Below, piece after piece: positions 45,318 to 53,560 of a stretch of 64,000 bases of DNA (positions are counted from its first letter, which is position 1; every line of letters begins with the position of its first letter). The stretch is from JAWUWD01 sp034112085. Its GTDB lineage: Bacteria > Bacteroidota > Bacteroidia > Cytophagales > Cyclobacteriaceae. The stretch is from positions 1 to 64,000 of the forward strand of contig JAWUWD010000138.1 of the NCBI GenBank assembly GCA_034112085.1, in the 5' to 3' direction. A program made the translations under genes and the position numbers. The notes under the pieces are model-generated. The model saw nothing but the letters and a program-made list of their open reading frames with translations. It searched no databases and was not told the origin of the DNA.

Positions 45318-46877
45318 CTACTCCTCTATCAGAACATTCATGCGATAATCGAAAGCATCAAAATTATCTAGCAAGTCCTGAATCAATGCTGGATTCTCAG
45401 GATAGAAATTGAGGAAGTTACTCGTCCTCTCTTGTAAATTACCTTTCGGGAACAAAACTGATTTCACTGAAATGTATTGATCTATCTTATCTGTATGGTT
45501 ACGCTTCTCTGCGCGATACATTTTCTTTTGAGCTTTATCCAAGAGCTTCTCTGTCTTAGCCTGTAAGGCTTCCAAATGTTGAACCAAACTAGGGTCGATA
45601 TTTTTCGCTTTTGATTGTGCACTCGTATAAGTTGATGCAATAGTCTCCAACTCATCTACTAAAGAAAGTTCCTTGGTCGTTTGATTAGATACAATTCGCT
45701 CTTCCACTTTATGATCAGGCAAAAACAATTCTTGCAACGATCTATCCGACTTCTCATATTTACGATGAGAAACCTTATCGATAATCAGCGCAAAATTTCT
45801 TGGCATCAGAATAGGGAATGCCTCCCCAAAATGTGCGAAATTAGATTTTAGTTGCAGCCAATATATTGCTTCCGATGGTCCTCCTACATAAGCAAGATTT
45901 GGCAGAATCATCTCTTGGTAGAGAGGTCTTAAAATCACATTAGGACTGAATCGCTCAGGAGTATCTTTGATCATTGACTTGATCTCATCAGTTGAGAAAC
46001 TTAAATCAGTATCAACAACAATATATCGATCTCCTTCCTTTTCTAATCTTCCACGAACATTCCCTTCTAGGTAGAAGAAGTTGATTTCTCTAGCATGAAC
46101 TTGTGTCTTATACCCCAGCTCTTGCAGCTTAGCAGTATCCTCAGCGACTAGCTTCTCAGCACTGTGTGTAAACAAATCGTCTTCGATCACTGGAGTAAAT
46201 TCTGCTTTCAAAGCGCGGTCATCAGCATCGATGACAACCAGGCCTTCATTTCCGAACAGCTCATTCACATAATACCGAGCTGCCTCCGCCAATGTATTGT
46301 GAGACAAATAGGCCTTTTCGAACAATGGATATTCTCCTGGCAGCTGCTTGAGTAAAGCATCAATCGATGATGGATCAAAATGACCAACCGCTCCAGTTTG
46401 ATCAGTATCCCAAGTATATTTCTTATCACCAAGATTGAAGTAACTGATCTCCTCAAAATCATGGTCTTCAGAAGCCATCCAGTAAACAGGCACGAAGTTG
46501 TGCTGCGGAAATTTTGCCTTTAACTGCTTACAGGCATTGATGACAGTGACTATTTTGTATATAAAATATAACGGGCCAGTGAATATATTGAGTTGATGCC
46601 CGGTGGTGATAGTGTAGCTATTATTCTCTTTAAGTAAATCTATATTTCGGCTTACCGCTCCACTAATTTCGAAAGATTTATATTGTTTAGACAGAACTTC
46701 GACCAGCGTATCTCGCTTTTCTTGACTAAATGATTTCTGTTCTATTTGACTCTCAAACTGATCAATATGTGGTAGATTTTCATAGAAAGGCTTAAGTGAT
46801 TCATTGCCTTTGATATAGTCTAAAAACATACCGGAGAAACAATGAGCTTCATCCAATTCAATCTTTTCTAATCGCAT
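45318..46877 (-). CDS. bshC: Bacillithiol biosynthesis cysteine-adding enzyme BshC
   Basis: 519 residues. Putative ligase adding Cys to glucosaminyl-malate, the last step of bacillithiol synthesis. Family landmarks are ITTGHQLNIFTGPLYFIYK near residue 93, VPVYWMASEDHDFEEI, and YVGGPSEAIYWLQLKS. A C-terminal coiled coil (AKTEKLLDKAQKKMYRAEKR) is typical of the family. It begins 12 bases after the rimO stop, so rimO-bshC is one minus-strand transcript. bshA and bshB are not in this window. Confidence 0.95.
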   Translation of the reverse strand: MRLEKIELDEAHCFSGMFLDYIKGNESLKPFYENLPHIDQFESQIEQKSFSQEKRDTLVEVLSKQYKSFEISGAVSRNIDLLKENNSYTITTGHQLNIFTGPLYFIYKIVTVINACKQLKAKFPQHNFVPVYWMASEDHDFEEISYFNLGDKKYTWDTDQTGAVGHFDPSSIDALLKQLPGEYPLFEKAYLSHNTLAEAARYYVNELFGNEGLVVIDADDRALKAEFTPVIEDDLFTHSAEKLVAEDTAKLQELGYKTQVHAREINFFYLEGNVRGRLEKEGDRYIVVDTDLSFSTDEIKSMIKDTPERFSPNVILRPLYQEMILPNLAYVGGPSEAIYWLQLKSNFAHFGEAFPILMPRNFALIIDKVSHRKYEKSDRSLQELFLPDHKVEERIVSNQTTKELSLVDELETIASTYTSAQSKAKNIDPSLVQHLEALQAKTEKLLDKAQKKMYRAEKRNHTDKIDQYISVKSVLFPKGNLQERTSNFLNFYPENPALIQDLLDNFDAFDYRMNVLIEE

Positions 46878-46889
46878 ATAAAGTGTTCG

Positions 46890-48200
46890 TTACTCAGGTG
46901 TACCATACAGATCAAATTCCGTGGCACTATCTATTTTTACATTGACGAAGTCTCCCAATCTCAAATAGTTGTCAGAAGCATCGATGATCACCTCATTGTC
47001 CACATCTGGAGAATCAAACTCTGTCCTTCCAATAAATGTTCCAGACTCTTTTCGGTCGATCAATACCCTGTAGGTCTTACCTATTTTTTCTTGATTGATT
47101 TCGTAGGAAATATTTTCCTGTAGTTCCATTACGGCATTGGCGCGTTGTTGTTTCACTTCAGCCGGAACATCATCTTCGAAACTATGTGAATGGGTATCTT
47201 CCTCATGCGAGTAAGTGAAGATCCCTAATCTTTCAAATCTCGATTCTTCCACAAATTTGAGCAGTTCTTGGAAATCCTCTTCAGTCTCTCCTGGATGACC
47301 TGCAATCAATGTAGTACGAATCGCAATGCCTGGCACTTTCGCACGGATATCTGCCAATAACTTCTCTGTTTTCTGTCGAGTAGTCCCTCTCCTCATTTTC
47401 GAAAGCATATTATCAGCTCCGTGTTGTAAAGGAATATCTAGGTAGTTACAAATGTTATCTCGCTCTGCCATCACATCCAAAACATCCATAGGAAAGCCAG
47501 TCGGATAAGCGTAATGTAACCTGATCCACTCAATACCCTCTACATCAGATAGGTTTCTGAGCAACTCAGACAGATTTCTCTTTTTATAAATATCTAACCC
47601 GTAATATGTCAGATCCTGTGCAATCAGCAACAGTTCTTTTGTACCATTCTTCGCCAAATTTTTAGCTTCTAACACTAGCTCTTCTATTGGTCTAGAAACA
47701 TGCTTTCCTCTCATGAGTGGAATCGCACAAAAAGAACATGGTCTGTCACATCCTTCAGCTATTTTCATATAAGCATAATGACTTGATGTAGTCGTGATTC
47801 TCTCCCCAACTAACTCATGCTTATAATCTGCTTTAAACTTCTTCAACAAGGCAGGCAATTCTCTCGTGCCGAAAAATGCATCAACCTGAGGTATCTGTTC
47901 TTCCAAATCATCTTTGTACCGTTGAGAAAGACAGCCTGTCACGTATAACTTATCAATTTCACCCTCTTCTTTGGCATCTGCATAGCGAAGTATGGTATCT
48001 ATTGATTCTTGCTTGGCATTATCAATAAACCCACAAGTATTGACCACAATGATATTAGCATCGTCCTTCTTAGATTCATGCGAAACATTCACCTTATTAC
48101 CCTTCAGCTGAGTCAATAATACTTCAGAATCAACCAAGTTCTTTGAACAACCTAGCGTCACAATGTTTACCTTATCTTTTTTCAGTCCCTTCGTCTTCAC
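46890..48200 (-). CDS. rimO: Ribosomal protein S12 methylthiotransferase RimO
   Basis: 436 residues with a GTG start. Radical SAM enzyme that adds a methylthio group to Asp of ribosomal protein S12. UPF0004 N-terminal domain with VNIVTLGCSKNLVDSEVL and VNTCGFIDNAK; radical SAM motif EGCDRPCSFCAIPLMRG; C-terminal TRAM domain (YRVLIDRKESGTFIGRTEFD). The SDE pattern and length fit RimO rather than MiaB. It is first in a two-gene operon with bshC. Confidence 0.95.
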   Translation of the reverse strand: MKTKGLKKDKVNIVTLGCSKNLVDSEVLLTQLKGNKVNVSHESKKDDANIIVVNTCGFIDNAKQESIDTILRYADAKEEGEIDKLYVTGCLSQRYKDDLEEQIPQVDAFFGTRELPALLKKFKADYKHELVGERITTTSSHYAYMKIAEGCDRPCSFCAIPLMRGKHVSRPIEELVLEAKNLAKNGTKELLLIAQDLTYYGLDIYKKRNLSELLRNLSDVEGIEWIRLHYAYPTGFPMDVLDVMAERDNICNYLDIPLQHGADNMLSKMRRGTTRQKTEKLLADIRAKVPGIAIRTTLIAGHPGETEEDFQELLKFVEESRFERLGIFTYSHEEDTHSHSFEDDVPAEVKQQRANAVMELQENISYEINQEKIGKTYRVLIDRKESGTFIGRTEFDSPDVDNEVIIDASDNYLRLGDFVNVKIDSATEFDLYGTPE

Positions 48201-48223
48201 AATACTATCGATTTGTTAGAATG

Positions 48224-48231
48224 CAAAAGTA
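48224..48231 (-). promoter_or_regulatory. -7 box TACTTTTG of the rimO-bshC operon
   Basis: On the minus strand TACTTTTG, a match to TAnnTTTG, lies 23 bases before the rimO GTG. A -33 TTG is not evident. The divergent gene at 48319 has its own box at 48286-48293. Confidence 0.5.
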
Positions 48232-48285
48232 CTTATTTTGCTCATCACTTTTATTTAAATTGCATGGGAAAGAAGATTGTTGCAT

Positions 48286-48293
48286 TATATTTG
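48286..48293 (+). promoter_or_regulatory. -7 box TATATTTG of the DUF6452/DUF6048 pair
   Basis: TATATTTG fits the TAnnTTTG consensus 25 bases before the TTG start at 48319. A TTG at 48260-48262 lies 23 bases upstream, slightly long for a -33 element. Confidence 0.5.
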
Positions 48294-48318
48294 CAGCGAT
48301 TAATGAATAAATCAAGTA

Positions 48319-48762
48319 TTGAACAAGCAAACAACGATATTATTACTACTAATAGGACTACTGAGCAGCTGCTTTGATGATGGAGATTGTGAATCCACCA
48401 AGACAGACTTACTACTCATCGATTTCAAGAGTTTCGATACCAAGAGTGATAGTACGGTTACTGTACAAAGTATTGTATTAGCCAATAGCGATAGCCTTTT
48501 TCATAACGAAACCAGCATCTCTTCAGCAACTCTTCCCCTTGACCCAAATGTTGATACGTTAAGAATTAGTTTTAATTACCCAGACACGACACTTCAAATA
48601 CTCCTTTCATATACAACAACCCCTAGACTAATCACTCCAGATTGTGGTGTTGAATTGGGATTTGGTAATATTGCCATTGACGAGCATGGTTTTGACTCTG
48701 TTGCCGTAAAATCAAGTACTTTAGACGAACAAATCACCTCTAATATTGTCATCTATCTATAA
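48319..48762 (+). CDS. DUF6452-like lipoprotein
   Basis: 147 residues with a TTG start; no in-frame ATG is nearby. The start is supported because it opens directly on a lipoprotein signal (MNKQTTILLLLIGLLSSC, lipobox Cys 18). The mature part begins DDGDCESTKTDLLLIDF and has a beta-sandwich feel with a second Cys (TPDCGVELGF). It resembles DUF6452, small Bacteroidota lipoproteins seen beside DUF6048 genes. The downstream gene overlaps it by 17 bases. Function unknown. Confidence 0.72.
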   Translation: MNKQTTILLLLIGLLSSCFDDGDCESTKTDLLLIDFKSFDTKSDSTVTVQSIVLANSDSLFHNETSISSATLPLDPNVDTLRISFNYPDTTLQILLSYTTTPRLITPDCGVELGFGNIAIDEHGFDSVAVKSSTLDEQITSNIVIYL

Positions 48763-49450
48763 ATATATTGTTATCGCCTCTTTGCTTGTAGTGGTTAGTC
48801 TAACCTCTTTTGCTCAGGAGAATACAGCTGAGAAGGAAGAAGATAAGACAGATACCCTTCAAGTATCTTTTAGACCAAAAGGCATTCGAATCGGTATTGA
48901 CATGTTAGGTCTAGCTAAAAAGACTTTTGGTACTGATAGATCAGAGTTGGAGTTCAGTGCAGATGTGGAAATCCATAGGTACTTGGTCAACTTCGAATAT
49001 GGCCAATTCGAATCAACTCAATCAGGAAGCGACTCAAGTATCTATCAAAACAAAGGCAACTATTTCAGAACTGGAATAGATATCAACCTATTCAAAAAAG
49101 ATACTGATGTCAACGTGCTGTTTTTTGGTCTGCGATATGGCCAAGCATCCTTCGATGATCAGTTGCAGCATGTACAAACTAACGACTTGTTTGGAGATGG
49201 TAACTTTGACAGGTCTAACAACAGCATCAATGCTCGTTGGTATGAAGTGACCTCGGGTATTAAACTACAAATTGCGCATAACTTCTGGCTAGGCTTTACC
49301 AATAGATTGAAATTTTCCCTGAAGATGGATAAATCAGAATCTTTGACTCCTTTTGAAGTTCCTGGATATGGAAGAGGTGCCGATACAAACACTTGGGGCT
49401 TCAACTATCTACTGATGTACCAGATTCCTTTTAAGAAGAAGAAGAAGTAG
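48746..49450 (+). CDS. DUF6048-like outer-membrane beta-barrel protein
   Basis: 234 residues with a TTG start that overlaps the previous gene, so the pair is translationally coupled. Signal peptide (YIVIASLLVVVSLTSFAQ); mature part alternates hydrophobic and polar residues as eight to ten beta strands (IRIGIDMLGLAKKTF, RYLVNFEYGQFE, LFFGLRYGQASF, FLLMYQIPF-like end). It ends in five lysines (KKKKK). This matches DUF6048, a predicted outer-membrane barrel. Function unknown; the adjacent lipoprotein is a likely partner. The stop falls where the attC-like palindrome begins. Confidence 0.78.
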   Translation: MSSIYKYIVIASLLVVVSLTSFAQENTAEKEEDKTDTLQVSFRPKGIRIGIDMLGLAKKTFGTDRSELEFSADVEIHRYLVNFEYGQFESTQSGSDSSIYQNKGNYFRTGIDINLFKKDTDVNVLFFGLRYGQASFDDQLQHVQTNDLFGDGNFDRSNNSINARWYEVTSGIKLQIAHNFWLGFTNRLKFSLKMDKSESLTPFEVPGYGRGADTNTWGFNYLLMYQIPFKKKKK

Positions 49451-49712
49451 GTTAACGCCCGTATAGAACGCTGTGCCTATCCGGTGCCTAATGGTGATGA
49501 AAGTAGTATTTTCTGTGTTTCCTTCCAAGTTGCACAGAGATTAGCGACAACCTTTCTACGTGATCATCTGCCGGAACCTGCGTGCAAACAACTAGCTTCG
49601 GCAAGACCTACTTAATTGCCATGAAACTCAAAACACAGAAGATACAGATGAGTAGCACTCACTTGATGAAATGTGAGTAAAGGCATGCGTTTCTATACAA
49701 CTGTTATATACC
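49451..49712. repeat. Imperfect 262-bp palindrome resembling an integron attC site
   Basis: The two ends are inverted copies with the same architecture. The left end (49451-49471) is GTTAAC, four bases, GTATAGAACGC. The right end on the other strand (49712 back to 49687) is TATAAC, four bases, GTATAGAAACGC. The right arm thus has an extra base, like the extrahelical base of attC boxes. Inside, GTATTTTCTGTGTTT (49506-49520) pairs with its near-complement at 49631-49645 (14 of 15). At 262 bp it is much longer than classical attC sites. The right end contains the stop codon of the orphan gene that follows. Confidence 0.5.
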
Positions 49713-50684
49713 GTAATTGTTTCCAAGGAATATATTGAAATTTACTTTTTGATCAATTGAATAGTTCATTGCATTGTCATTTATATATGTCATAATATCA
49801 TTTTTTGTGCTTAATGGAATGTTTTTATAAAGCTTTGGCGACATACCCCAAGATTCGATTTTTGTCATAAATAGGTCATTGAGTTTATATTCAAGAGTTT
49901 CTTTATCTAGATCCATCCATGAGTTGACATATTCTTTTATCCAAGAATTTGTGTATTTTTTATGATATCCTACAATTACGTTTAGTCTTAAGTTATATGG
50001 GATTATGTGTATAAAAATTGAATTTAATGGATCAACTTGATTTGGGTTATCATTTGCATAGTCAACTGGGCTATGAATTGCCGAGCCATACACCTTAATT
50101 TGAGGATATTCTAATGTGCTAAATTTAAAACCTCCTTTTTCATCCTTCAGTTCTGCTTCAAACCACGCTTTGTAGAGTTCTAAATCTTTAACCCCAAGTT
50201 TCGTTCCTTCAACAAATTGATTAGCCATATCCCGATTAAATTCACCATATAATGTTTGAGAGTTAAGAAGCCTTTCATAAACTTCGATATTAAGTTGTTT
50301 TTTTCTAAGTTCTGAGCAGATCGTTCGATAGCTAAATAATAATTGGCTCCTATAATTTTTAAAATCAATATTTTTTGATTCTATCTCTTTAAAAAGGGAT
50401 GTATCATGTTTGTTGCAAAATAGAGGCTGTGAAATTGCTTTTGAAATACCGACTAACTTAAATTCCAGTGGAGTTTGTTTTGGAGCCCATTTAAAAACAT
50501 CAGTCATTTTCACTTCAATAAAGTGACCATTTTCAGAAATTTCGTTGAGCATTCCATTTTGTTGAAGTAAGTGTGAATTAATAGAATTCTCATTGCAACT
50601 TGGGTCAAAGCAAATCCATTTTTTGGAATAGACGTTTTTGTAAATCTGTGATAATATTTTTTGATATTTTGAAGGCTTGGCCAT
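49704..50684 (-). CDS. Orphan protein with a Cys/His cluster, cassette-borne
   Basis: 326 residues, visibly more AT-rich than its neighbours. No signal peptide or membrane helix. The first ~95 residues hold CFDPSCNENSINSHLLQQNG and FCNKHDTSLFKEIE, a C-x4-C, SH, C-x2-HD layout suggesting a zinc-binding or nuclease-like fold. The rest is helical and Lys/Asn-rich. I do not recognise a named family, although accessory proteins with similar N-termini occur in scattered bacteria. Its stop lies inside the right end of the palindrome at 49451-49712. The same 10-mer, GTTATATACC in inverse orientation, lies just before its ATG (50697-50706), so the gene looks like a mobile cassette. Confidence 0.7.
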   Translation of the reverse strand: MAKPSKYQKILSQIYKNVYSKKWICFDPSCNENSINSHLLQQNGMLNEISENGHFIEVKMTDVFKWAPKQTPLEFKLVGISKAISQPLFCNKHDTSLFKEIESKNIDFKNYRSQLLFSYRTICSELRKKQLNIEVYERLLNSQTLYGEFNRDMANQFVEGTKLGVKDLELYKAWFEAELKDEKGGFKFSTLEYPQIKVYGSAIHSPVDYANDNPNQVDPLNSIFIHIIPYNLRLNVIVGYHKKYTNSWIKEYVNSWMDLDKETLEYKLNDLFMTKIESWGMSPKLYKNIPLSTKNDIMTYINDNAMNYSIDQKVNFNIFLGNNYGI

Positions 50685-50696
50685 AAAGGTTTTATG

Positions 50697-50706
50697 GTAT
50701 ATAACA
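50697..50706. repeat. Inverted boundary copy GGTATATAAC upstream of the orphan gene
   Basis: GGTATATAAC (50697-50706) is the exact inverse of GTTATATACC (49703-49712) on the other side of the orphan gene. It is followed by AACTCGCTAAACTCAATCG, whose minus-strand form (TTGAGTTTAG) recalls the end of Vibrio attC repeats. No matching palindrome partner is seen on this side. Confidence 0.5.
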
Positions 50707-50825
50707 ACTCGCTAAACTCAATCGCGTATATTTTTTTTTACATTCAGCACAAAATATAACAATATAGTTAAATAATAGACTTCGTTTATCGGGATTAATT
50801 GATTGCTAATGTGCCAAAAATCAAA

Positions 50826-50853
50826 AAAGCCCTAACATAAATGCTAGGGCTTT
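50826..50853 (-). terminator. accD terminator
   Basis: Arms AAAGCCCTA (50826-50834) and TAGGGCTTT (50845-50853) form a 9-bp stem. On the minus strand it is followed by Ts, 22 bases past the accD stop. Confidence 0.85.
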
Positions 50854-50875
50854 GAATTCATTTAGGTAAAAGTGA

Positions 50876-51715
50876 TTACTTCAACATCTTCAATAAGGTC
50901 GTCAGTTTAGTCTTAAGGTTTCTACGATCTACAATAAAGTCCAAGAAGCCATGGTCTAACACAAACTCTGAACTTTGGAATCCTTTCGGCAAGTCTTTAC
51001 CAATCGTCTCCCTGATAATACGTGGTCCGGCAAATCCAATCAAAGCTCCAGGCTCTGCGATATTGAAGTCTCCCAACATCGCGTAAGAAGCTGTCACTCC
51101 TCCAGTAGTCGGGTCAGTCAATAACGAGACATAAGGCAGCTTGGCTTCGCTCAGCAGTGCAAGTTTCGCAGAAGTCTTTGCCATCTGCATCAATGAAAGT
51201 CCTGCCTCCATCATACGAGCACCACCAGACTTAGAGATCATTAAGAATGGTGTCTTCGTTTTCATCGCATGATCGATTCCTCTTGCGATCTTCTCTCCTA
51301 CTACAGAGCCCATCGATCCACCAATAAAAGCAAAGTCCATACAGCAGATGGTTATATCAACACCATTCATCTGTCCATAACCCGTACGTGCCGCATCCTT
51401 GAGCTGTGACTTCTTTTGCGAAGCTATTATTCTTTCAGGATATGGTTTACTGTCCTTGAACTTCAAAGGGTCAGCAGAGGTCATATTCTCATCAAGCTCA
51501 GTGAACTTATTATCGTCAAAGAGTATTTCGAAATATTCTTTCGACCCAATTCGCACATGGTAGTCATCCTCAGGGCTTACATACGCATTGCTCTTAAGCT
51601 CGCGCGTATGTATGATTTTACCACTTGGCGTTTTGTACCAAAGTCCGTCTGGAGCTTCTTTTTTCGCCTCAGTAGGCGTTAGTATTCCTTTCTCTTTTCT
51701 ATTAAACCAAGACAT
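50876..51715 (-). CDS. accD: Acetyl-CoA carboxylase carboxyltransferase subunit beta, zinc ribbon degenerate
   Basis: 279 residues. Subunit of the carboxyltransferase that makes malonyl-CoA for fatty acid synthesis. The crotonase-like core is intact (FAFIGGSMGSVVGEKIARG, MISKSGGARMMEAGLSLMQM, LTDPTTGGVTASYAMLGD, GFAGPRIIRETIG). The N-terminal four-Cys zinc ribbon of E. coli AccD is gone. The aligned stretch is GLWYKTPSGKI ... VSPEDDYHVRI, with Thr29, Ser31, Ser47 and Asp50 in the Cys places. No Cys is present before residue 120. It shares the strand with fbaB, which ends 20 bases upstream. Confidence 0.95.
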   Translation of the reverse strand: MSWFNRKEKGILTPTEAKKEAPDGLWYKTPSGKIIHTRELKSNAYVSPEDDYHVRIGSKEYFEILFDDNKFTELDENMTSADPLKFKDSKPYPERIIASQKKSQLKDAARTGYGQMNGVDITICCMDFAFIGGSMGSVVGEKIARGIDHAMKTKTPFLMISKSGGARMMEAGLSLMQMAKTSAKLALLSEAKLPYVSLLTDPTTGGVTASYAMLGDFNIAEPGALIGFAGPRIIRETIGKDLPKGFQSSEFVLDHGFLDFIVDRRNLKTKLTTLLKMLK

Positions 51716-51735
51716 ATAGGTGATTTAGGTTATAA

Positions 51736-52794
51736 TTAGGCGATAGTCACCTGATCAGCAAGATATACATCTTGTATAGTATTTAAAAGCTCCACACCTT
51801 CATTCATTGGGCGTTGGAATGCTTTTCTTCCAGAAATCAATCCAGTACCACCGGCTCTTTTGTTGATGACTGCAGTCTTCACGGCATCAGCCATATCAGA
51901 TGCGCCAGAAGATGCGCCACCACTATTGATCAGACCTGCTCTGCCCATGTAGCAGTTGGCTACTTGGTATCTACATAAGTCAATTGGATGATCCGATGAT
52001 AACTCATCGTACATTTTAGGATGGCTCTTTCCAAAACCTACTGCGGAGAATCCGCCATTGACTTCCGGAAGTTTTTGTTTGATTATATCTGCTTGGATGG
52101 TCACTCCTAAGTGATTGGCCTGTGCAGTAATATCTGTTGATACATGATAGTCAACACCGTCTTTCTTGAAGGCACTATTTCTAGCATAACACCATAGAAT
52201 AGTTGCCATTCCTAACTCATGTGCTCTTTCAAATGCTTGTGCTACTTCTACGATTTGCCTATTAGAATCCTCACTACCGAAGTAGATGGTGGCCCCAACC
52301 GCTGCAGCTCCAAGGTTCCACGCTTCATCTACTGAGCCAAACATGATTTGTTGATAGGTCATTGGGTGCGTCAACATTTCATTGTGATTGATTTTCACAA
52401 TAAATGGAATCTTGTGCGCATACTTTCTTGACATAATGGCCAAATTACCAAAGGTTGTCGCTACAGCATTACAGCCGCCTTCCATTGCCAACTTGATGAT
52501 ATTTTCAGGATCAAAATATATAGGATTGGGTGCAAAAGATGCTCCTGCAGTATGCTCGATTCCTTGATCAACAGGAAGGATAGAAACATAACCTGTTTCG
52601 GCTAATCTACCTGAACCAAATATTGCCTGCAAATTCCTCAATACTTGAGGGTTTCGATTCGAGTTAGCAAAAATTCTATCAACAAAATCTCCACCTGGAA
52701 GGTGAAGCATATCCTTGTCAATGGTCTTTGATTGGTGATTGAGCAGTCCGTCTGCGTCACTCCCTAATAATTCTACTATTTTGTTGTATGACAT
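51736..52794 (-). CDS. fbaB: Class I fructose-bisphosphate aldolase (DhnA/FbaB type)
   Basis: 352 residues. Schiff-base aldolase of glycolysis and gluconeogenesis. Landmarks are LPVDQGIEHTAGASFA near residue 75, FIVKINHNEML and a C-terminal GLINSGGASSGASDMADAVK that carries the phosphate-binding part. Its length and start (MSYNKIVELLGSDADGLL) are usual for DhnA-type enzymes in this phylum. A TATCTTTG -7 box reads on the minus strand at 52824-52831, 30 bases before the ATG. accD follows 20 bases downstream, so the two may be co-transcribed. Confidence 0.93.
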   Translation of the reverse strand: MSYNKIVELLGSDADGLLNHQSKTIDKDMLHLPGGDFVDRIFANSNRNPQVLRNLQAIFGSGRLAETGYVSILPVDQGIEHTAGASFAPNPIYFDPENIIKLAMEGGCNAVATTFGNLAIMSRKYAHKIPFIVKINHNEMLTHPMTYQQIMFGSVDEAWNLGAAAVGATIYFGSEDSNRQIVEVAQAFERAHELGMATILWCYARNSAFKKDGVDYHVSTDITAQANHLGVTIQADIIKQKLPEVNGGFSAVGFGKSHPKMYDELSSDHPIDLCRYQVANCYMGRAGLINSGGASSGASDMADAVKTAVINKRAGGTGLISGRKAFQRPMNEGVELLNTIQDVYLADQVTIA

Positions 52795-52823
52795 GATGTG
52801 TTTGTGTTATCAAAAATAGAGTG

Positions 52824-52831
52824 CAAAGATA
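52824..52831 (-). promoter_or_regulatory. -7 box TATCTTTG of fbaB
   Basis: On the minus strand TATCTTTG matches TAnnTTTG 29 bases before the fbaB ATG; no TTG is well spaced as a -33 element. The rest of the 320-base gap up to 53114 holds the rplS terminator and nothing else I recognise. Confidence 0.45.
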
Positions 52832-53061
52832 TCTATATTTTTCAAAACCCCACGATTCAATTGATCTATTGTAACGAGTTGATTGCTAGCTCACTCCATT
52901 TCAATTTGTGATTTATCAGGTGATACTTGAAATGACATTCACTCAATATACAACATTTGACCTCTGATATTTCGTTCCGAAATTCTACCGTGAGGTAGCT
53001 CCTAATATGCATTTCACTAAACTGGGGCTGTCTTATCATTATGAGCTAAATATCAGGCAAC

Positions 53062-53092
53062 AAAAAACCCCTAACATAAATGTTAGGGGTTT
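53062..53092 (-). terminator. rplS terminator
   Basis: Perfect 12-bp stem AAACCCCTAACA (53065-53076) / TGTTAGGGGTTT (53081-53092) with a four-base loop. On the minus strand it runs into Ts, about 20 bases past the rplS stop. Confidence 0.92.
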
Positions 53093-53114
53093 CGTTATTC
53101 TTGTTGAGATATGA

Positions 53115-53468
53115 TTAAAGCTTCTCTTTGATTCTAGCAGCTTTACCTTTTCTTCCTCTCAAGTAGTACAATCTAGCTCTTCTTACTTTACCTCTTCTTA
53201 CTACATCGATTTTCTCGACACTAGGAGATATTATATGGAAGATACGCTCAACTGCGATACTGTTAGATACTTTTCTTACTGTGATTGTCTCACCGTTAGT
53301 ACCTTTGTTTTTTCTTTGGATAACAGTTCCTTGGTATTGCTGAACTCTTTCCTTATTTCCTTCTTTTATCTTTACGTGTACATTGACTGTATCACCTGCA
53401 TTGAAGTTAGAAAGTGCGGTTCTCTTCTCGCTGTATTCTTCTTCAATTAATTTTATCAATTCGCTCAT
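53115..53468 (-). CDS. rplS: 50S ribosomal protein L19
   Basis: 117 residues. L19 sits at the 30S-50S interface of the ribosome. The family's FNAGDTVNVHVKIKEGNKER, FQGTVIQRKNKG-like strand, VERIFHIISPSVEKIDVVRRG and ARLYYLRGRKGKAARI are all present. A TATATTTG -7 box reads on the minus strand at 53509-53516. In many bacteria it follows trmD; here trmD lies 92 bases upstream and ends with a separate stop, so linkage is likely but not certain. Confidence 0.98.
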   Translation of the reverse strand: MSELIKLIEEEYSEKRTALSNFNAGDTVNVHVKIKEGNKERVQQYQGTVIQRKNKGTNGETITVRKVSNSIAVERIFHIISPSVEKIDVVRRGKVRRARLYYLRGRKGKAARIKEKL

Positions 53469-53560
53469 GACTTATATTGTATTAATGCGCTATTCTCAAA
53501 TCGGAGTGCAAATATATGAATTGTTTTCATATTAAACACTTGACTTAATATTATTTTCTA

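Noticed and set aside
49451..49712. A terminator or REP element instead of a recombination site
   Set aside because: The arms are at the ends of a long loop and no T run follows; the R-box/L-box ends and the location of the stop codon inside it fit a recombination site better, although this remains unproven.
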